This document shows, in pieces, positions 45,234-55,244 of a stretch of DNA of 64,000 nucleotides; the first letter of the stretch is position 1, and each line of letters opens with the position of its first letter. Location: assembly GCF_017743935.1 (NCBI RefSeq), contig NZ_JAGHRE010000008.1, positions 1 to 64,000 on the forward strand, written 5' to 3'. Both the position numbers and the translations under genes were made by a program. Under the pieces are notes generated by a model that worked only from the letters and a program-made list of their open reading frames with translations, was not told the DNA's origin and did not search any database. The stretch comes from Tropicibacter sp. R16_0 (GTDB lineage: Bacteria > Pseudomonadota > Alphaproteobacteria > Rhodobacterales > Rhodobacteraceae).

Positions 45234-45342
45234 CTTCAAACCCTCGTTTGACCTAACTTGTCCTTCTTCTCTTCGCAGAGACGACTAACAATCAATCAAA
45301 GTCAAGATGGCCGATTTCGGCCAACCTGTTGCCGCAAAAAGA

Positions 45343-45372
45343 AAAACGCCCCCGGTTTCCCGAGGGCGTTTT
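45343..45372 (-). terminator. Terminator after rpmD
   Basis: AAAACGCCC pairs with GGGCGTTTT over a 12-nt loop that can fold further, 22 nt after the rpmD stop; the stem ends in a T-run. It ends the rpmC-to-rpmD ribosomal unit before the inserted genes. Confidence 0.85.
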
Positions 45373-45394
45373 CCAATTCTGAAAATCGAAAAGC

Positions 45395-45583
45395 TTAGTC
45401 GCGCTCTTCGATGATCTCAACCAGATGCGGGATCTTGTTGACCATGCCGCGGACCGAAGGCGTATCTTCCAGTTCACGGGTCTTGTGCATCTTGTTCAGG
45501 CCCAGGCCAACCAGAGTAGCGCGCTGGTCGGCGGGGCGGCGGATCGGGGAACCGATCTGCTTGACGACGAGGGTTTTAGCCAT
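45395..45583 (-). CDS. rpmD: 50S ribosomal protein L30
   Basis: A 62-residue protein: [20 protein letters not shown], then [20 protein letters not shown]. Normal bacterial length. It follows rpsE by 12 nt and is the last gene before a terminator. Confidence 0.98.
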   Translation of the reverse strand: MAKTLVVKQIGSPIRRPADQRATLVGLGLNKMHKTRELEDTPSVRGMVNKIPHLVEIIEERD

Positions 45584-45595
45584 GGTTCGCTCTCC

Positions 45596-46165
45596 TTACG
45601 CTTCAGCTTCGGCAGCAGCCGGTGCTTCGTCCCGCTTGGGCAGGATGTCAGCAACTTTCTTGCCACGACGCTGTGCAACCGAACGGGGGCTGGCTTCTTT
45701 TTTCAGCCCGTCGATGGTGGCGCGGATCATGTTGTAGGGGTTCTGCGAGCCGATCGACTTGGAAACCACGTCTTTCACGCCCAGCATTTCGAACACGGCA
45801 CGCATCGGACCACCGGCGATGATACCAGTACCTTCCGGAGCGGTGCGCATGACGACTTTACCCGCGCCGTGACGGCCTTCGATGTCGTGGTGCAGAGTGC
45901 GGCCTTCGCGCAGCGGCACGCGGACCATCTGACGCTTGGCTTGCTCGGTCGCCTTGCGGATGGCCTCGGGTACTTCTTTCGCTTTACCCTTGCCAAAGCC
46001 GACGCGGCCTTTCTGATCGCCGACAACCACCAGAGCGGCGAAGCCAAAGCGCTTACCACCTTTTACGGTTTTCGACACGCGGTTGATCGCAACCAGGCGA
46101 TCTGCGAATTCCGGTGCTTCCTCGCGGTCGCGACGGTTACCCCGGCGGTTTTCACGTTCTGCCAT
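45596..46165 (-). CDS. rpsE: 30S ribosomal protein S5
   Basis: A 189-residue protein. The ATG at 46165 gives [22 protein letters not shown] lies upstream. The S5 signature runs [20 protein letters not shown], and [20 protein letters not shown] follows. It helps keep translation accurate at the decoding site. Confidence 0.98.
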   Translation of the reverse strand: MAERENRRGNRRDREEAPEFADRLVAINRVSKTVKGGKRFGFAALVVVGDQKGRVGFGKGKAKEVPEAIRKATEQAKRQMVRVPLREGRTLHHDIEGRHGAGKVVMRTAPEGTGIIAGGPMRAVFEMLGVKDVVSKSIGSQNPYNMIRATIDGLKKEASPRSVAQRRGKKVADILPKRDEAPAAAEAEA

Positions 46166-46279
46166 GAGTGGCATTCCTTTCATAAAGGCGTCTGGCGCCC
46201 AATTGTCCAATCCTGGTGGGTCCCGATCAGGACCGGAACCCCCGGATCATCGGGGCGGTGCGAACACCGCCCGCACTGT

Positions 46280-46639
46280 TTAGATCTTGAGACCACCTTC
46301 ACGGGCAGCGTCGGCCAGAGCCTTCACCTTGCCGTGGAACAGGAAGCCGCCGCGATCAAAGTAAGCTTCTTCAACACCGGCCTTCTTGGCACGCTCGGCG
46401 ATAGCCGCGCCCACCTTGGTGGCTGCTTCGATGTTGTTCTTGCCAACAACGCCCAGATCTTTTTCCAGGGTCGAGGCCGAAGCCAGAGTCACGCCACGAA
46501 CATCGTCGATCAGCTGGACGCTGATGTTCTTGTTCGAACGGTGAACGGACAGACGCGGACGTCCGGCGTTCACTTTGCGAAGTTTGTTCCGGACGCGCAG
46601 GCGGCGCTTGAGGAACAGGGTCCGTTTGCTGTTTGCCAT
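46280..46639 (-). CDS. rplR: 50S ribosomal protein L18
   Basis: A 119-residue protein with [20 protein letters not shown] and the C-terminal [20 protein letters not shown]. It binds 5S rRNA with L5. The gap to rpsE is 114 nt, larger than elsewhere in this unit. Confidence 0.98.
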   Translation of the reverse strand: MANSKRTLFLKRRLRVRNKLRKVNAGRPRLSVHRSNKNISVQLIDDVRGVTLASASTLEKDLGVVGKNNIEAATKVGAAIAERAKKAGVEEAYFDRGGFLFHGKVKALADAAREGGLKI

Positions 46640-46650
46640 CTGTCTGGTCC

Positions 46651-47184
46651 TTACTTCTTCTTGCCTTCCTTACGGAAGATGAACTCGCCCTTGTAGCGGA
46701 TGCCTTTGCCTTTGTAGGGCTCGGGCTTACGCCATGCGCGGATTTCAGCAGCAACCTGGCCAACCGCCTGCTCGTCGATACCTTCGACGACAATCTCGGT
46801 CTGCTTCGGTGCTGTGATGGTCACGCCTTCGGGGGCGGTGTAGTCAACGTCGTGCGACAGGCCCAGGTTCAGCTTCAGGGTGTTGCCCTGCATCTGAGCC
46901 CGGTAACCCACACCCTGGATCTCCAGCTCTTTTTTGAAGCCGGTGGTCACGCCCTGAACCAGGTTCGCAACCATGGTGCGGGACATGCCCCACTGCTGAC
47001 GAGCACGCTTGGACGAACCGCGCGGGTCGATTTTGACAACGTTGTCTTCGACCGCGATGGTCACATCGTCAGTTGCCGAGAAGCTGCGGGTCCCTTTGGG
47101 GCCTTTGACTTCGATGGTCTGGCCGGAAACGCTTGCGGTTACACCGCTGGGCAGTTCGACCGGTTTCTTACCAATACGAGACAT
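46651..47184 (-). CDS. rplF: 50S ribosomal protein L6
   Basis: A 177-residue protein: [40 protein letters not shown], and the late [17 protein letters not shown]. It lies near the factor-binding site. 11 nt before rplR. Confidence 0.98.
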   Translation of the reverse strand: MSRIGKKPVELPSGVTASVSGQTIEVKGPKGTRSFSATDDVTIAVEDNVVKIDPRGSSKRARQQWGMSRTMVANLVQGVTTGFKKELEIQGVGYRAQMQGNTLKLNLGLSHDVDYTAPEGVTITAPKQTEIVVEGIDEQAVGQVAAEIRAWRKPEPYKGKGIRYKGEFIFRKEGKKK

Positions 47185-47195
47185 TGCAGACCTCC

Positions 47196-47588
47196 TTAGA
47201 AGACGGTGCAGAGCACTTCGCCGCCTACGTTGGCTGCGCGTGCGTTTGCATCCGACATCACACCTTTCGGAGTGCTGACAATCGACACGCCCAGGCCCTG
47301 ACGGACCGACGGGATGTCATTGACGCCCATGTATACGCGACGACCGGGCTTCGAAACCCGCTTCAGTTCGCGAATGACAGGGGTGCCTTCGTAGTACTTG
47401 AGGCTGATCTCGATGGCCGGGTGGCCGTCAACACCAGTGGTTGCTTCATAGCCGCGGATGTAACCTTCGTCAGCCAGCACATCCAGAACCCATGCCCGCA
47501 GCTTCGAAGCCGGGGTCATGACGGTGGATTTGCCGCGCATCTGAGAGTTACGGATACGGGTGAGCATATCGCCGATAGGATCGTTCAT
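47196..47588 (-). CDS. rpsH: 30S ribosomal protein S8
   Basis: A 130-residue protein: [20 protein letters not shown] and the C-terminal [20 protein letters not shown]. In E. coli S8 represses the spc operon; no matching RNA site was identified here. Confidence 0.98.
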   Translation of the reverse strand: MNDPIGDMLTRIRNSQMRGKSTVMTPASKLRAWVLDVLADEGYIRGYEATTGVDGHPAIEISLKYYEGTPVIRELKRVSKPGRRVYMGVNDIPSVRQGLGVSIVSTPKGVMSDANARAANVGGEVLCTVF

Positions 47589-47601
47589 ATCTATGTCTCC
47601 C

Positions 47602-47907
47602 TTACCAGCTCGATTTCACCATGCCGGGGATCTGACCAGCAGAGCCCAGCTCGCGCAGCGCAATACGGCTGATCTTCAGCTTACGGTAGTAAGCGTGAGG
47701 ACGGCCGGTCAGCTGGCAGCGGTTGTGCAGACGGGTTGCCGAGCTGTTGCGCGGCAGTTTCGCCAGTTTCAGACGCGCTTTGAAACGCTCTTCCATCGGG
47801 CGGCTCTCGTCATTCGCGATCTCTTTGAGCTCGGCACGTTTGGCAGCGTATTTTGCCACCAGGCGCTCGCGCTTCTTTTCGCGTTCGATCATTGCTTTTT
47901 TAGCCAT
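47602..47907 (-). CDS. rpsN: 30S ribosomal protein S14
   Basis: A 101-residue zinc-free (C-minus) S14: [20 protein letters not shown], then [20 protein letters not shown]. Length fits the long form. 13 nt before rpsH. Confidence 0.98.
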   Translation of the reverse strand: MAKKAMIEREKKRERLVAKYAAKRAELKEIANDESRPMEERFKARLKLAKLPRNSSATRLHNRCQLTGRPHAYYRKLKISRIALRELGSAGQIPGMVKSSW

Positions 47908-47925
47908 GTCTTTTCCCTCCGGCGC

Positions 47926-48486
47926 TTACGCGTTGAACGGCATGTTGAAAGCTTTCAACAGTGCCTTGCCTTCAGCGTCGGTGTTCGCTGTGGTGGTGAT
48001 TACGATGTCCATGCCCCAGGTCTCGTCGACTTTGTCGAAATCGATTTCCGGGAACACGATGTGCTCTTTCATGCCCATGGCAAAGTTGCCACGACCGTCG
48101 AAAGAAGGTTTCACACCGCGGAAGTCACGAACGCGCGGCAGCGCGATGGTGATCAGACGATCCAGGAATTCGTACATCCGGTCGCCACGCAGGGTCACCT
48201 TGGCACCCAAAGGCATGTCTTCACGAACACGGAAACCCGCGATCGATTTCTTTGCCTTGGTTGCAACAGCTTTTTGACCAGCGATTGCAGTCAGATCTTC
48301 GACAGCCGATTTGGCTTTCTTGGAATCTTTGACAGCTTCAGCACCACAGCCGATGTTCAGAACGATTTTCTCCAGCTTGGGGAGCTGCATGTCGTTCTTG
48401 TAGCCGAACTCTTCTTTCAGAGCGGCACGGATGGTTTCAACGTACTGAGTTTTCAGACGCGGGGTGTAGGTTGCGTTATCAAGCAT
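47926..48486 (-). CDS. rplE: 50S ribosomal protein L5
   Basis: A 186-residue protein with [20 protein letters not shown] and the late [20 protein letters not shown]. It binds 5S rRNA. Its start overlaps the rplX stop by 8 nt. Confidence 0.98.
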   Translation of the reverse strand: MLDNATYTPRLKTQYVETIRAALKEEFGYKNDMQLPKLEKIVLNIGCGAEAVKDSKKAKSAVEDLTAIAGQKAVATKAKKSIAGFRVREDMPLGAKVTLRGDRMYEFLDRLITIALPRVRDFRGVKPSFDGRGNFAMGMKEHIVFPEIDFDKVDETWGMDIVITTTANTDAEGKALLKAFNMPFNA

Positions 48487-48790
48487 CGATCACGTCCCCT
48501 GTGGTCTTGGCGAAGCGGACCTTCTTGTCGCCTTCCATGCGAAAGCCAACGCGGGTTGCTTTGCCGTTTGCGTCCAGCAGTGCCAGGTTCGACAGCTGAA
48601 TGGGGTTCGCCTGAGGCAGGCGGCCACCTTGGCTGTTCTGGGTCTGGCGCGTGTGACGGATCGCGATGTTGATACCTTCAACAACAGCTTTGCCGGCTTT
48701 GGGGTCGACGGAAGAAATGGTGCCTTCCTTGCCCTTGTCCTTGCCAGCCAGCACGACGACCTTGTCGCCTTTGCGGAGTTTAGCAGCCAT
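48479..48790 (-). CDS. rplX: 50S ribosomal protein L24
   Basis: A 103-residue protein with a KOW motif ([20 protein letters not shown]) and [18 protein letters not shown]. An assembly-initiating large-subunit protein. 2 nt after rplN. Confidence 0.98.
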   Translation of the reverse strand: MAAKLRKGDKVVVLAGKDKGKEGTISSVDPKAGKAVVEGINIAIRHTRQTQNSQGGRLPQANPIQLSNLALLDANGKATRVGFRMEGDKKVRFAKTTGDVIDA

Positions 48791-48792
48791 GA

Positions 48793-49161
48793 TTACAGCA
48801 CCTCCGGAGCAAGCGAGATGATTTTCATGAAGTTCTTCGCGCGCAGCTCACGAACAACCGGGCCAAAGATACGGGTACCGACCGGCTCGTTGTTGTTGTT
48901 CAGGATGACAGCAGCGTTGCGATCAAAACGGATCGCGGTGCCGTCTTCGCGACGTACTTCTTTGGCGGTGCGAACGACGACGGCCTTACGGACATCACCT
49001 TTCTTAACGCGACCGCGCGGGATGGCTTCCTTGACCGAGACGACGATGATGTCGCCAACGGATGCGTACTTACGCTTGGAGCCACCCAGAACCTTGATGC
49101 ACTGAACTCGGCGAGCGCCGGAGTTGTCAGCAACATCCAGATTGGTTTGCATCTGGATCAT
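48793..49161 (-). CDS. rplN: 50S ribosomal protein L14
   Basis: A 122-residue protein: [20 protein letters not shown], then [20 protein letters not shown]. It contributes to the subunit bridge. The 87-nt gap from rpsQ is wider than usual. Confidence 0.98.
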   Translation of the reverse strand: MIQMQTNLDVADNSGARRVQCIKVLGGSKRKYASVGDIIVVSVKEAIPRGRVKKGDVRKAVVVRTAKEVRREDGTAIRFDRNAAVILNNNNEPVGTRIFGPVVRELRAKNFMKIISLAPEVL

Positions 49162-49248
49162 GTGGTTTCTCCCGACCTATGGGGGGCCGATGCGTGGCCT
49201 GTTCCCCAGGGTTTCGACTTTGCTAAGTCGTCCGGGAAGCTTGTTTGA

Positions 49249-49479
49249 TTAAGCTTCCAGAACTTCCCAGCGTTTCGTTTTCGATTTCGGCGCGCATTCG
49301 ATGATGCGTACGGTGTCGCCGACCTTGAAAGCGTTCTTTTCATCGTGAGCCCGGTACTTCTTGGACTTACGGATGGTTTTCTTCAGAACCGGATGCGTGA
49401 AGCGGCGCTCGACGGAAACGGTTACGGTCTGGGCGTTGGCGTCCGAGGTCACGGTGCCTTGCAGGATACGTTTGGGCAT
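49249..49479 (-). CDS. rpsQ: 30S ribosomal protein S17
   Basis: A 76-residue OB-fold protein: [20 protein letters not shown], then [20 protein letters not shown]. Primary 16S rRNA binder. 14 nt after rpmC. Confidence 0.98.
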   Translation of the reverse strand: MPKRILQGTVTSDANAQTVTVSVERRFTHPVLKKTIRKSKKYRAHDEKNAFKVGDTVRIIECAPKSKTKRWEVLEA

Positions 49480-49493
49480 CTATCTGGCTCCTC

Positions 49494-49694
49494 TTACTCG
49501 GCTGCCGACTTGGCTTTTTCGTTCAGGATGGTCTTCACGCGAGCAGCATTGCGGCGAGCCGCCTTGATGCCTGCAGTGCTTTCCAGCTGACCGGTTGCCT
49601 GTTGAAAGCGCAGGTTAAAGCTTTCTTTCTTCAGGTTTGCGAGTTCCTCGCGGAGCTGGTCCGGAGTCTTTTCACGAAGTTCTTGGGCGTTCAT
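49494..49694 (-). CDS. rpmC: 50S ribosomal protein L29
   Basis: A 66-residue helical protein: [20 protein letters not shown], then [20 protein letters not shown]. In most bacteria it directly follows rplP; here rplP is 5.1 kb upstream beyond seven inserted genes. A new promoter is expected in the 199-bp gap before it, but none is clear. Confidence 0.98.
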   Translation of the reverse strand: MNAQELREKTPDQLREELANLKKESFNLRFQQATGQLESTAGIKAARRNAARVKTILNEKAKSAAE

Positions 49695-49776
49695 CGCCTT
49701 TTTCCTTTTCTCAAAACACCAGAAGGCCCCGTAAACGGGTCACCTTGGACCTGGTGGATGAATACAACACATGCGA

Positions 49777-49798
49777 ATCCCCCGACTCAGCCGGGGGA
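49777..49798 (-). other. GC-rich hairpin upstream of rpmC
   Basis: TCCCCCGGCT and its partner around CCCCCGA form a short stem (about 6-7 bp) in the gap between the PH-like gene stop and rpmC. There is no T-run. It may end the upstream transcript weakly. Confidence 0.35.
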
Positions 49799-49893
49799 CG
49801 TGCAAGATGCCGCTACATAGGGGAGGTTCGGTGTGGGGGCAAGGGAAAGTTTCGCGCCCCGCGCCCTTTATTCGTTGGGCCAAGCCGCAACGA

Positions 49894-50280
49894 TCAGGCA
49901 CGCTTGATCAGCCGATCAACAATCGTCTCGAACCGCCAGGCGTCATGGCTGCGGGCCACCCAAAGGCGGCGGTTGTCGCCCACGATCAAAAGCGACTTAC
50001 GAGTACCGCGAAATTTAACGATCTCATCAAGTGCCATCTCTGCGGTTACACCATCCGGCTCGATGATCAGAACGCGCTGTGTCGTGATCATATAGACGGT
50101 GCGCCGAAACAAGCGGTGAACCATCAACCAAGGGATCAACATCAAAGTTGGTGCAAAGACGGCAACTGCAATGAGGTCGGTCAGTGTCGGAAGGACGCGC
50201 GCTTGCTCGGAAAAGACAATCTGCTCATCTTCATTCAGCATCAGAGGCTGGAAACCGGCCTGCATCATGATCTGGCACAT
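49894..50280 (-). CDS. Small membrane protein with bacterial PH-like fold
   Basis: A 128-residue protein. A hydrophobic segment at about 32-52 (LTDLIAVAVFAPTLMLIPWL) is followed by strands typical of bPH proteins: RRTVYMITTQRVLIIEPDG and EMALDEIVKFRGTRKSLLIV. The function is unknown. The start is uncertain because neither the ATG at 50280 nor that at 50268 has a good ribosome binding site. Last gene of the insert between rplP and rpmC. Confidence 0.65.
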   Translation of the reverse strand: MCQIMMQAGFQPLMLNEDEQIVFSEQARVLPTLTDLIAVAVFAPTLMLIPWLMVHRLFRRTVYMITTQRVLIIEPDGVTAEMALDEIVKFRGTRKSLLIVGDNRRLWVARSHDAWRFETIVDRLIKRA

Positions 50281-50388
50281 TCAATACAATCAAAAAACAT
50301 CGGCACGAACATTGGCCACTGCGCTGTGATTGGCAACCCAATAACCATAGAAAAACAAACTTGAATTTCCCCTGACTTCCATCAATGA

Positions 50389-50760
<372 letters not shown>

Positions 50761-50851
50761 CATCGCAGTGTCCGGGTGCGCTGAACATGGATGCAGGCGT
50801 CGTTTTTCCAGAACTCCCGAGTATTCCAGACTTATCGCAACACAGTCTGCA

Positions 50852-51535
50852 TCAGGCGTTTGGCTCCCTGGTTTGGGTGGTTTGAAACATCAGTTTGGCC
50901 CGCATGTCCCGTGCAATCGCGCTTTCGATCGCGGACATCGATGAATGATTGGCATCACGCAGGCGTTCCAGCTTTAGACGCTCGATCCGCCATGCCCGCA
51001 ATTCGGTGTGCGCCTTTGCAGATGCCGTAGCACGCCCATCTCCCATCAGAGACATCTCGCCAATGAAATGCCCCCCCGAGACGGTGCGCACCAAACGGTC
51101 GTTTGTTTCGATCAGAACATCACCTCGATCCACAAATGTCAGGAATTCCGGCGTGCGCCCCTCCACCGTCAGGATGGTTCCCTCGGGCAACGTTTCCCAG
51201 CGACCAAGGTCAAGAAAGCGGCGCGCCTGGCCTGGCGAAAGTCCTGCAAGCAGCTCGGTTCTGAAACGGTCTTCCTCGGCCGAGAAACTCGCACGGCGAT
51301 CGTTGCGCCACAGAAGGAACAATTCTCCGACGTTCACCAGCACCAGAAGAGACTGCCAGAATACACCAACAGGATTGCCCAGCCAGAAATGGTCAAACGC
51401 AATGCCCGCCAAGGCCGAAGCAATAACAAAAATCCTCAGCCAGAGCATTTGGCGCATCAGCATGGACAGGACCAACAGCAGGTAGGACAAATGCCCAGCC
51501 CAACCTTCGGTGATGAAATTGGTGTCCAGTGTCAG
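50852..51535 (-). CDS. Popeye-like membrane protein with cyclic-nucleotide-binding domain
   Basis: A 227-residue protein. Three membrane helices (GHLSYLLLVLSMLMR, LRIFVIASALAGIAFDHFW, FWQSLLVLVNVGELFLLW) are followed by a cNMP-type beta-roll (GGHFIGEMSLMGDGRATASA) with the phosphate-cassette Glu and Arg. Popeye proteins bind cAMP in animals; the bacterial role is unknown. The best ribosome binding site (GGAGG at 51544-51548) lies 8 nt before a CTG at 51535, which I take as the start; a TTG at 51610 and an internal ATG are alternatives. Confidence 0.75.
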   Translation of the reverse strand: MTLDTNFITEGWAGHLSYLLLVLSMLMRQMLWLRIFVIASALAGIAFDHFWLGNPVGVFWQSLLVLVNVGELFLLWRNDRRASFSAEEDRFRTELLAGLSPGQARRFLDLGRWETLPEGTILTVEGRTPEFLTFVDRGDVLIETNDRLVRTVSGGHFIGEMSLMGDGRATASAKAHTELRAWRIERLKLERLRDANHSSMSAIESAIARDMRAKLMFQTTQTREPNA

Positions 51536-51707
51536 GCCCGAACCCTCCGTTCTCTGGCGAAATACCCAAAGGTATACCCGAAAAACGCGCCTGGCGGTAC
51601 CACTACACAACTTGCCACTAGGTAACGTTTGTGCAACGCGCGCTGGCCTCTACATTCTCTGATCGCCAAGGCCAGATCACATGCCGGCGTTTCGGATCCA
51701 GTGCAAC

Positions 51708-52463
51708 CTAGCGCGCAACGTCTTTGTAGTGATCACCCAAGGCAATGTTGTCCAGTTTCAGTGAGAACCCATAATCTGTTGGGCCTCTATAGATCCCGGT
51801 TTTCAAAGTGCATTGCTGCTTGCCCTGCTTCCACCCCAACGCGGATGAAACGTTCACCACCTTTTTTCCATCCAACCAAAGGCGCGCATATCCATTTGCC
51901 CCCATGCGAAATCCCATGACGACCGATACCCAGCGCCCCCTTGGCAAAGCGACGCTGCCAAGCGGTTCGTACGTGTCGCTTTCGGTGCGAGACACCAGAG
52001 TAAGCGTGCTCTCTGGGTACAAGTTCAACGAAATCGGCGGTGATGTTGCCACCCCATGTTGCGGGCATTGCAACAACAACTGCCAGTCGTCGCTGATTTT
52101 CGCGTTCCTGGGAAGGAAGAGATCAAAACCTACATGCCAAGGCCGTTCCCAAGTGATCCCGGAATAAATCTGCAACTCGGTCCGGTCATAATTGGCTCCG
52201 GCTGGAGTTGGCCCGGTTTCAAGCAACAATGCGCTGCCACGTCCACCGCTGGAGAACTTGCCGTCCTGCCCACCCCCGCCGGTTCTGAGGCGGTAGAATT
52301 TTCCGTTGTCCTGAACACCATCTGCCGCAAGTTCGGCCCCTTCGAAGTCGAGCCCGTAGTATGTATCTGCGCACACAGATTGCACCATCAGACAATTCGC
52401 AAGAAAGACGAGGCTCGCTAGCTTTGTACGCAGACCATTCGAGCACCTGAGCTTACCAAACAT
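51708..52463 (-). CDS. Secreted polysaccharide-lyase-like protein
   Basis: A 251-residue protein with a signal peptide (about 1-32, ending SVCA before DTYYG). The jelly-roll shows NYDRTELQIYSGI, WHVGFDLFLP and a WQLLLQC strand, as in the heparin-lyase-I-like polysaccharide lyase family, and a late RLWLDGKKVV typical of laminin-G-like folds. The substrate is unknown; the usual QWH-type motif is changed here (LLQCPQ), so activity is uncertain. GGAG is 6 nt before the ATG. Confidence 0.6.
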   Translation of the reverse strand: MFGKLRCSNGLRTKLASLVFLANCLMVQSVCADTYYGLDFEGAELAADGVQDNGKFYRLRTGGGGQDGKFSSGGRGSALLLETGPTPAGANYDRTELQIYSGITWERPWHVGFDLFLPRNAKISDDWQLLLQCPQHGVATSPPISLNLYPESTLTLVSRTESDTYEPLGSVALPRGRWVSVVMGFRMGANGYARLWLDGKKVVNVSSALGWKQGKQQCTLKTGIYRGPTDYGFSLKLDNIALGDHYKDVAR

Positions 52464-52509
52464 CCAAAGCCTCCAGTCTCGTGAGCCAGTGCAACCATTT
52501 TGGTGTTTT

Positions 52510-53130
52510 CTACGCCCAAGTATAGTTAAAGCTGACCGAAATTCTTTCCTCATCCGCCATGTTCATCGGAACCTCATGGCGCAGCCAACTTTCCCACAAC
52601 AGGACGTCACCAACCTTAGGCTTCATATAGATGAAGGGCTGGAGCTCTCTACTCCCATTCTTGAGCCGAGTTGGCGCAGCCATCATTCGGCCCGATCGGG
52701 GATCCTCCAGCTTGAGCGCACTGGCCCCTTCCGGCATCGATACATAGGTGGTGCCCGAAATCACGGAATGCGGGTGGATGTGGCTGGCATGCATGCCGCC
52801 CTCGGGCAGGATGTTGATCCAGATGTCTTCCAGCTTAAGCTCGCGACCATCCAGGTCAAACTCCAGATCCTTCGCAAATGCCGCAACATGCTGATCAAGT
52901 GACTTGATTACGTCAGCAAAGATCGGAAAGCGCCAGCCCAAATCGGTCAATGACGCATAAGACGTGTAACCGGGATAGCCGTTCTCTTCGCACCACTCCT
53001 GCCCTGCCTCGTCGTCTTCGGCGATGGAATAACAGGACGCTTCGAGTTCTGCGGAATCAACCTTGGGGCCGAATTCCGACAGCGCGGCGTGGTACAGGCG
53101 GGTGACAAAAAGCGATTCAATCTTGGGCAT
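52510..53130 (-). CDS. Putative 2OG-Fe(II) oxygenase (TIGR02466-like)
   Basis: A 206-residue protein of the kind named TIGR02466. Possible iron ligands are in HIHPHS (117-122) and RHEVP (184-188), with R196 as a candidate 2-oxoglutarate binder. The core phrase SGTTYVSMPEGASALKLEDP also fits. Related proteins hydroxylate proteins or small molecules; the substrate is unknown. GAGGG is near the ATG. Confidence 0.8.
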   Translation of the reverse strand: MPKIESLFVTRLYHAALSEFGPKVDSAELEASCYSIAEDDEAGQEWCEENGYPGYTSYASLTDLGWRFPIFADVIKSLDQHVAAFAKDLEFDLDGRELKLEDIWINILPEGGMHASHIHPHSVISGTTYVSMPEGASALKLEDPRSGRMMAAPTRLKNGSRELQPFIYMKPKVGDVLLWESWLRHEVPMNMADEERISVSFNYTWA

Positions 53131-53204
53131 GCGCCCTCATACCCCAGTCGGGTAACAAGCGCGAGGTTTCATCCAGAGATAACTAGCCGTGATCGAAACA
53201 AATT

Positions 53205-53227
53205 GGGGTGGCCGCTGCGGCCACCCC
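53205..53227 (-). terminator. Terminator after the small lipoprotein gene
   Basis: GGGGTGGCCG and CGGCCACCCC form a perfect 10-bp stem around a 3-nt loop, 13 nt after the lipoprotein stop; the minus strand continues AATTTGTTT. Confidence 0.75.
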
Positions 53228-53240
53228 TTTGGTTTCATGC

Positions 53241-53426
53241 TCAGGAAAGGGGCGAGCAGACAGCTGTACCCTCGGTCGTGGTGGCCAGAGTGTACCCTTC
53301 AGGGCAGCTGGCGTTTCCAAGCTTGTCATAGGATGGTGCAAAAGTGACCGGAACCGGTTCTTCCTGCTGAGCGCAGGCGACCAGTGTGGCAGCAACCAGA
53401 CCAAGGGCAGCAAATTTCAGTTTCAT
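53241..53426 (-). CDS. Small lipoprotein, unknown function
   Basis: A 61-residue protein: MKLKFAALGLVAATLVACAQ is a lipoprotein signal with the lipobox LVAC (Cys 18). The mature 44 residues hold two further cysteines (NASCPEGYT and AVCSPLS), which could form a disulfide. GAGAGGA lies upstream of the ATG. I do not recognise the family. It has its own terminator. Confidence 0.75.
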   Translation of the reverse strand: MKLKFAALGLVAATLVACAQQEEPVPVTFAPSYDKLGNASCPEGYTLATTTEGTAVCSPLS

Positions 53427-53642
53427 CTTCAATTGTCCTCTCGTTCGAATAATGGATCCCAGCAGATGGGGCTCTAGGCAAGGAGGCATTCCTCACGACC
53501 AGAGTTGCAGAACTTCTGCCAGAAGTCGAATCCCACATTCAAACAGGCGAATTTTAATCGGCGGCATCAAGCTTGGAATTCAACGTTTTGGCAACCGAAT
53601 GCCGACGCCTCCTTCGCACTCCGCTTGCGCAAAGACCTTGGT

Positions 53643-54626
53643 TCATTCCGCAGAAGCGGCAACCGCATCCTTCATCGCGTCCTCGCCCTTTTTCCACAGG
53701 TTGCCTTGCCACAATTCTTCCAGGCCGGTCTCTCCACTCACCCCTTTTGTCGTAAGGTAGTCGTAGTAAGACGTCGGTTTGCCCCCCGTCAGGTTGTAAA
53801 AATCCGGGCTGCACCGGGTGTAGAACCCATTGGTCAGATACTCAAAGAACTCGGCACGGGTGCTGCCAAAGTCGGCCTCGAAATCCTCCATCGACTGTGG
53901 GCGATATTCGATGTCTTGCCCCATCGCGCGCCCCAAATCCTCTGCGATCTCGGCCATCGACTGTGGTGCAGGTCCCGTAATGTCATAAAATTTGTTGCCA
54001 TGCCGTTCAGGGCCTTCGCTGAGCACCACAGCAGCAGCCGTAGCAATGTCCCGTGTTGCCACGAACGAATTGCGCATGTTGCCAAGCGGGTTGCTGAACC
54101 ATCCCTCGTCCCGGATCTGATCGCAGTCGGTCTTGAGCAAGTGATTCATGAAGAAGTTGTTGCGCAGAGCGGTAACCGTCAGCCCTTCTTCGATCAGTGC
54201 CTTTTCACCCCACCAATAGTGCTGGAGCATCAACGGGATTGCCGCGCCGGCACGCGAGGCGTGGGTATCCGCGTCATAGGATGCGGTGTTGGTATCCGCG
54301 CCCATGCAGCTGATACGGACCACATGTTTGATTGCATCCTTACGACGCCCCAACTCCTTGCAGAACGCCAGATGCCCTTCGAGCATCGGGTCGAGCGAAG
54401 CGGAGTAAACGGCGGAAACACCGTCCAGCGCAGCGGCCCAGGTGCTCTCATCCGAAAGATCGAATTTGACCACCTCGTCCGCACCCAAAGCCAGGAGCTG
54501 CTCGGCCTTTGCCTCGCTGAAGTAGCAAGCGCGCACGGTGAACTGTTCGTGCGTGGCAAGACGTGCCACCAATTCGCGCCCGATGCGCCCGGTTGCCGAC
54601 GTGACGAGGACGGTTTGCTTGGACAT
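53643..54626 (-). CDS. NmrA-like NAD(P)-binding protein (atypical SDR)
   Basis: A 327-residue protein. The N-terminal Rossmann motif is VTSATGRIGRELVARL; later parts include SAVYSASLDPMLEGH, LRNNFFMNHLL, and FYDITGPAPQSMAEIAEDLG typical of NmrA/HSCARG proteins. It could be a redox sensor or an NADPH-dependent reductase; the tyrosine-lysine pair of classical SDRs is not obvious. First gene downstream of the rplP terminator. Confidence 0.85.
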   Translation of the reverse strand: MSKQTVLVTSATGRIGRELVARLATHEQFTVRACYFSEAKAEQLLALGADEVVKFDLSDESTWAAALDGVSAVYSASLDPMLEGHLAFCKELGRRKDAIKHVVRISCMGADTNTASYDADTHASRAGAAIPLMLQHYWWGEKALIEEGLTVTALRNNFFMNHLLKTDCDQIRDEGWFSNPLGNMRNSFVATRDIATAAAVVLSEGPERHGNKFYDITGPAPQSMAEIAEDLGRAMGQDIEYRPQSMEDFEADFGSTRAEFFEYLTNGFYTRCSPDFYNLTGGKPTSYYDYLTTKGVSGETGLEELWQGNLWKKGEDAMKDAVAASAE

Positions 54627-54764
54627 GTCGAATCCTTTCGTTGCCCGATCGCCAAAACGGCAGCGGGGCCATTGCAGTGTTGATGGCGAAAATACTGAGC
54701 TTCAGTTGTTGAAATTGACCGCAAGCGACAAATGATCTGCGCGAAACAGCAGAGAAACAAAAAA

Positions 54765-54791
54765 GGCCCCGCCGATTACCTCGGCAGGGCC
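54765..54791 (-). terminator. Terminator after rplP
   Basis: GGCCCTGCCGA and TCGGCGGGGCC form an 11-bp stem with one G-U pair around GGTAA, then TTTTTT. It starts 26 nt after the rplP stop and ends this ribosomal unit. Confidence 0.9.
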
Positions 54792-54816
54792 TTCATGTCT
54801 TGCGAGATAGACCGGA

Positions 54817-55230
54817 TTACCAGTCTTCGCGAACCACGATACGGGTCTTGATCGGCAGCTTCATCGCAGCCAGGCGCAGGGCCTCGCGTGCGATGTCGTC
54901 GTTGACGCCGTCGATTTCGAACATCACGCGGCCAGGCTTGACCTTGGCTGCCCAGAAATCAACGGAACCCTTACCTTTACCCATACGAACTTCGGTCGGC
55001 TTCGAGGTGACCGGAGTGTCGGGGAAGATACGGATCCAAACGCGACCTTGACGTTTCATGTGACGCGTCATGGCACGACGTGCAGCTTCGATTTGACGTG
55101 CAGTCACACGCTCGGGCTGCAGAGCCTTCAGACCGTAGGTGCCGAAGTTCAGATCAGAACCGCCTTTTGCAAGGCCCTTGATCCGGCCTTTGTGCATTTT
55201 GCGGAATTTAGTGCGCTTTGGTTGAAGCAT
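54817..55230 (-). CDS. rplP: 50S ribosomal protein L16
   Basis: A 137-residue protein: [20 protein letters not shown], then [20 protein letters not shown] and [20 protein letters not shown]. It helps form the A-site region. It is 14 nt after rpsC and last before the terminator. Confidence 0.98.
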   Translation of the reverse strand: MLQPKRTKFRKMHKGRIKGLAKGGSDLNFGTYGLKALQPERVTARQIEAARRAMTRHMKRQGRVWIRIFPDTPVTSKPTEVRMGKGKGSVDFWAAKVKPGRVMFEIDGVNDDIAREALRLAAMKLPIKTRIVVREDW

Positions 55231-55244
55231 GTTTCAAGCCTCCC

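Noticed and set aside
53505-54683. A 392-codon open frame on the plus strand
   Set aside because: It is antisense to the NmrA-like gene, whose Rossmann motif is clear.
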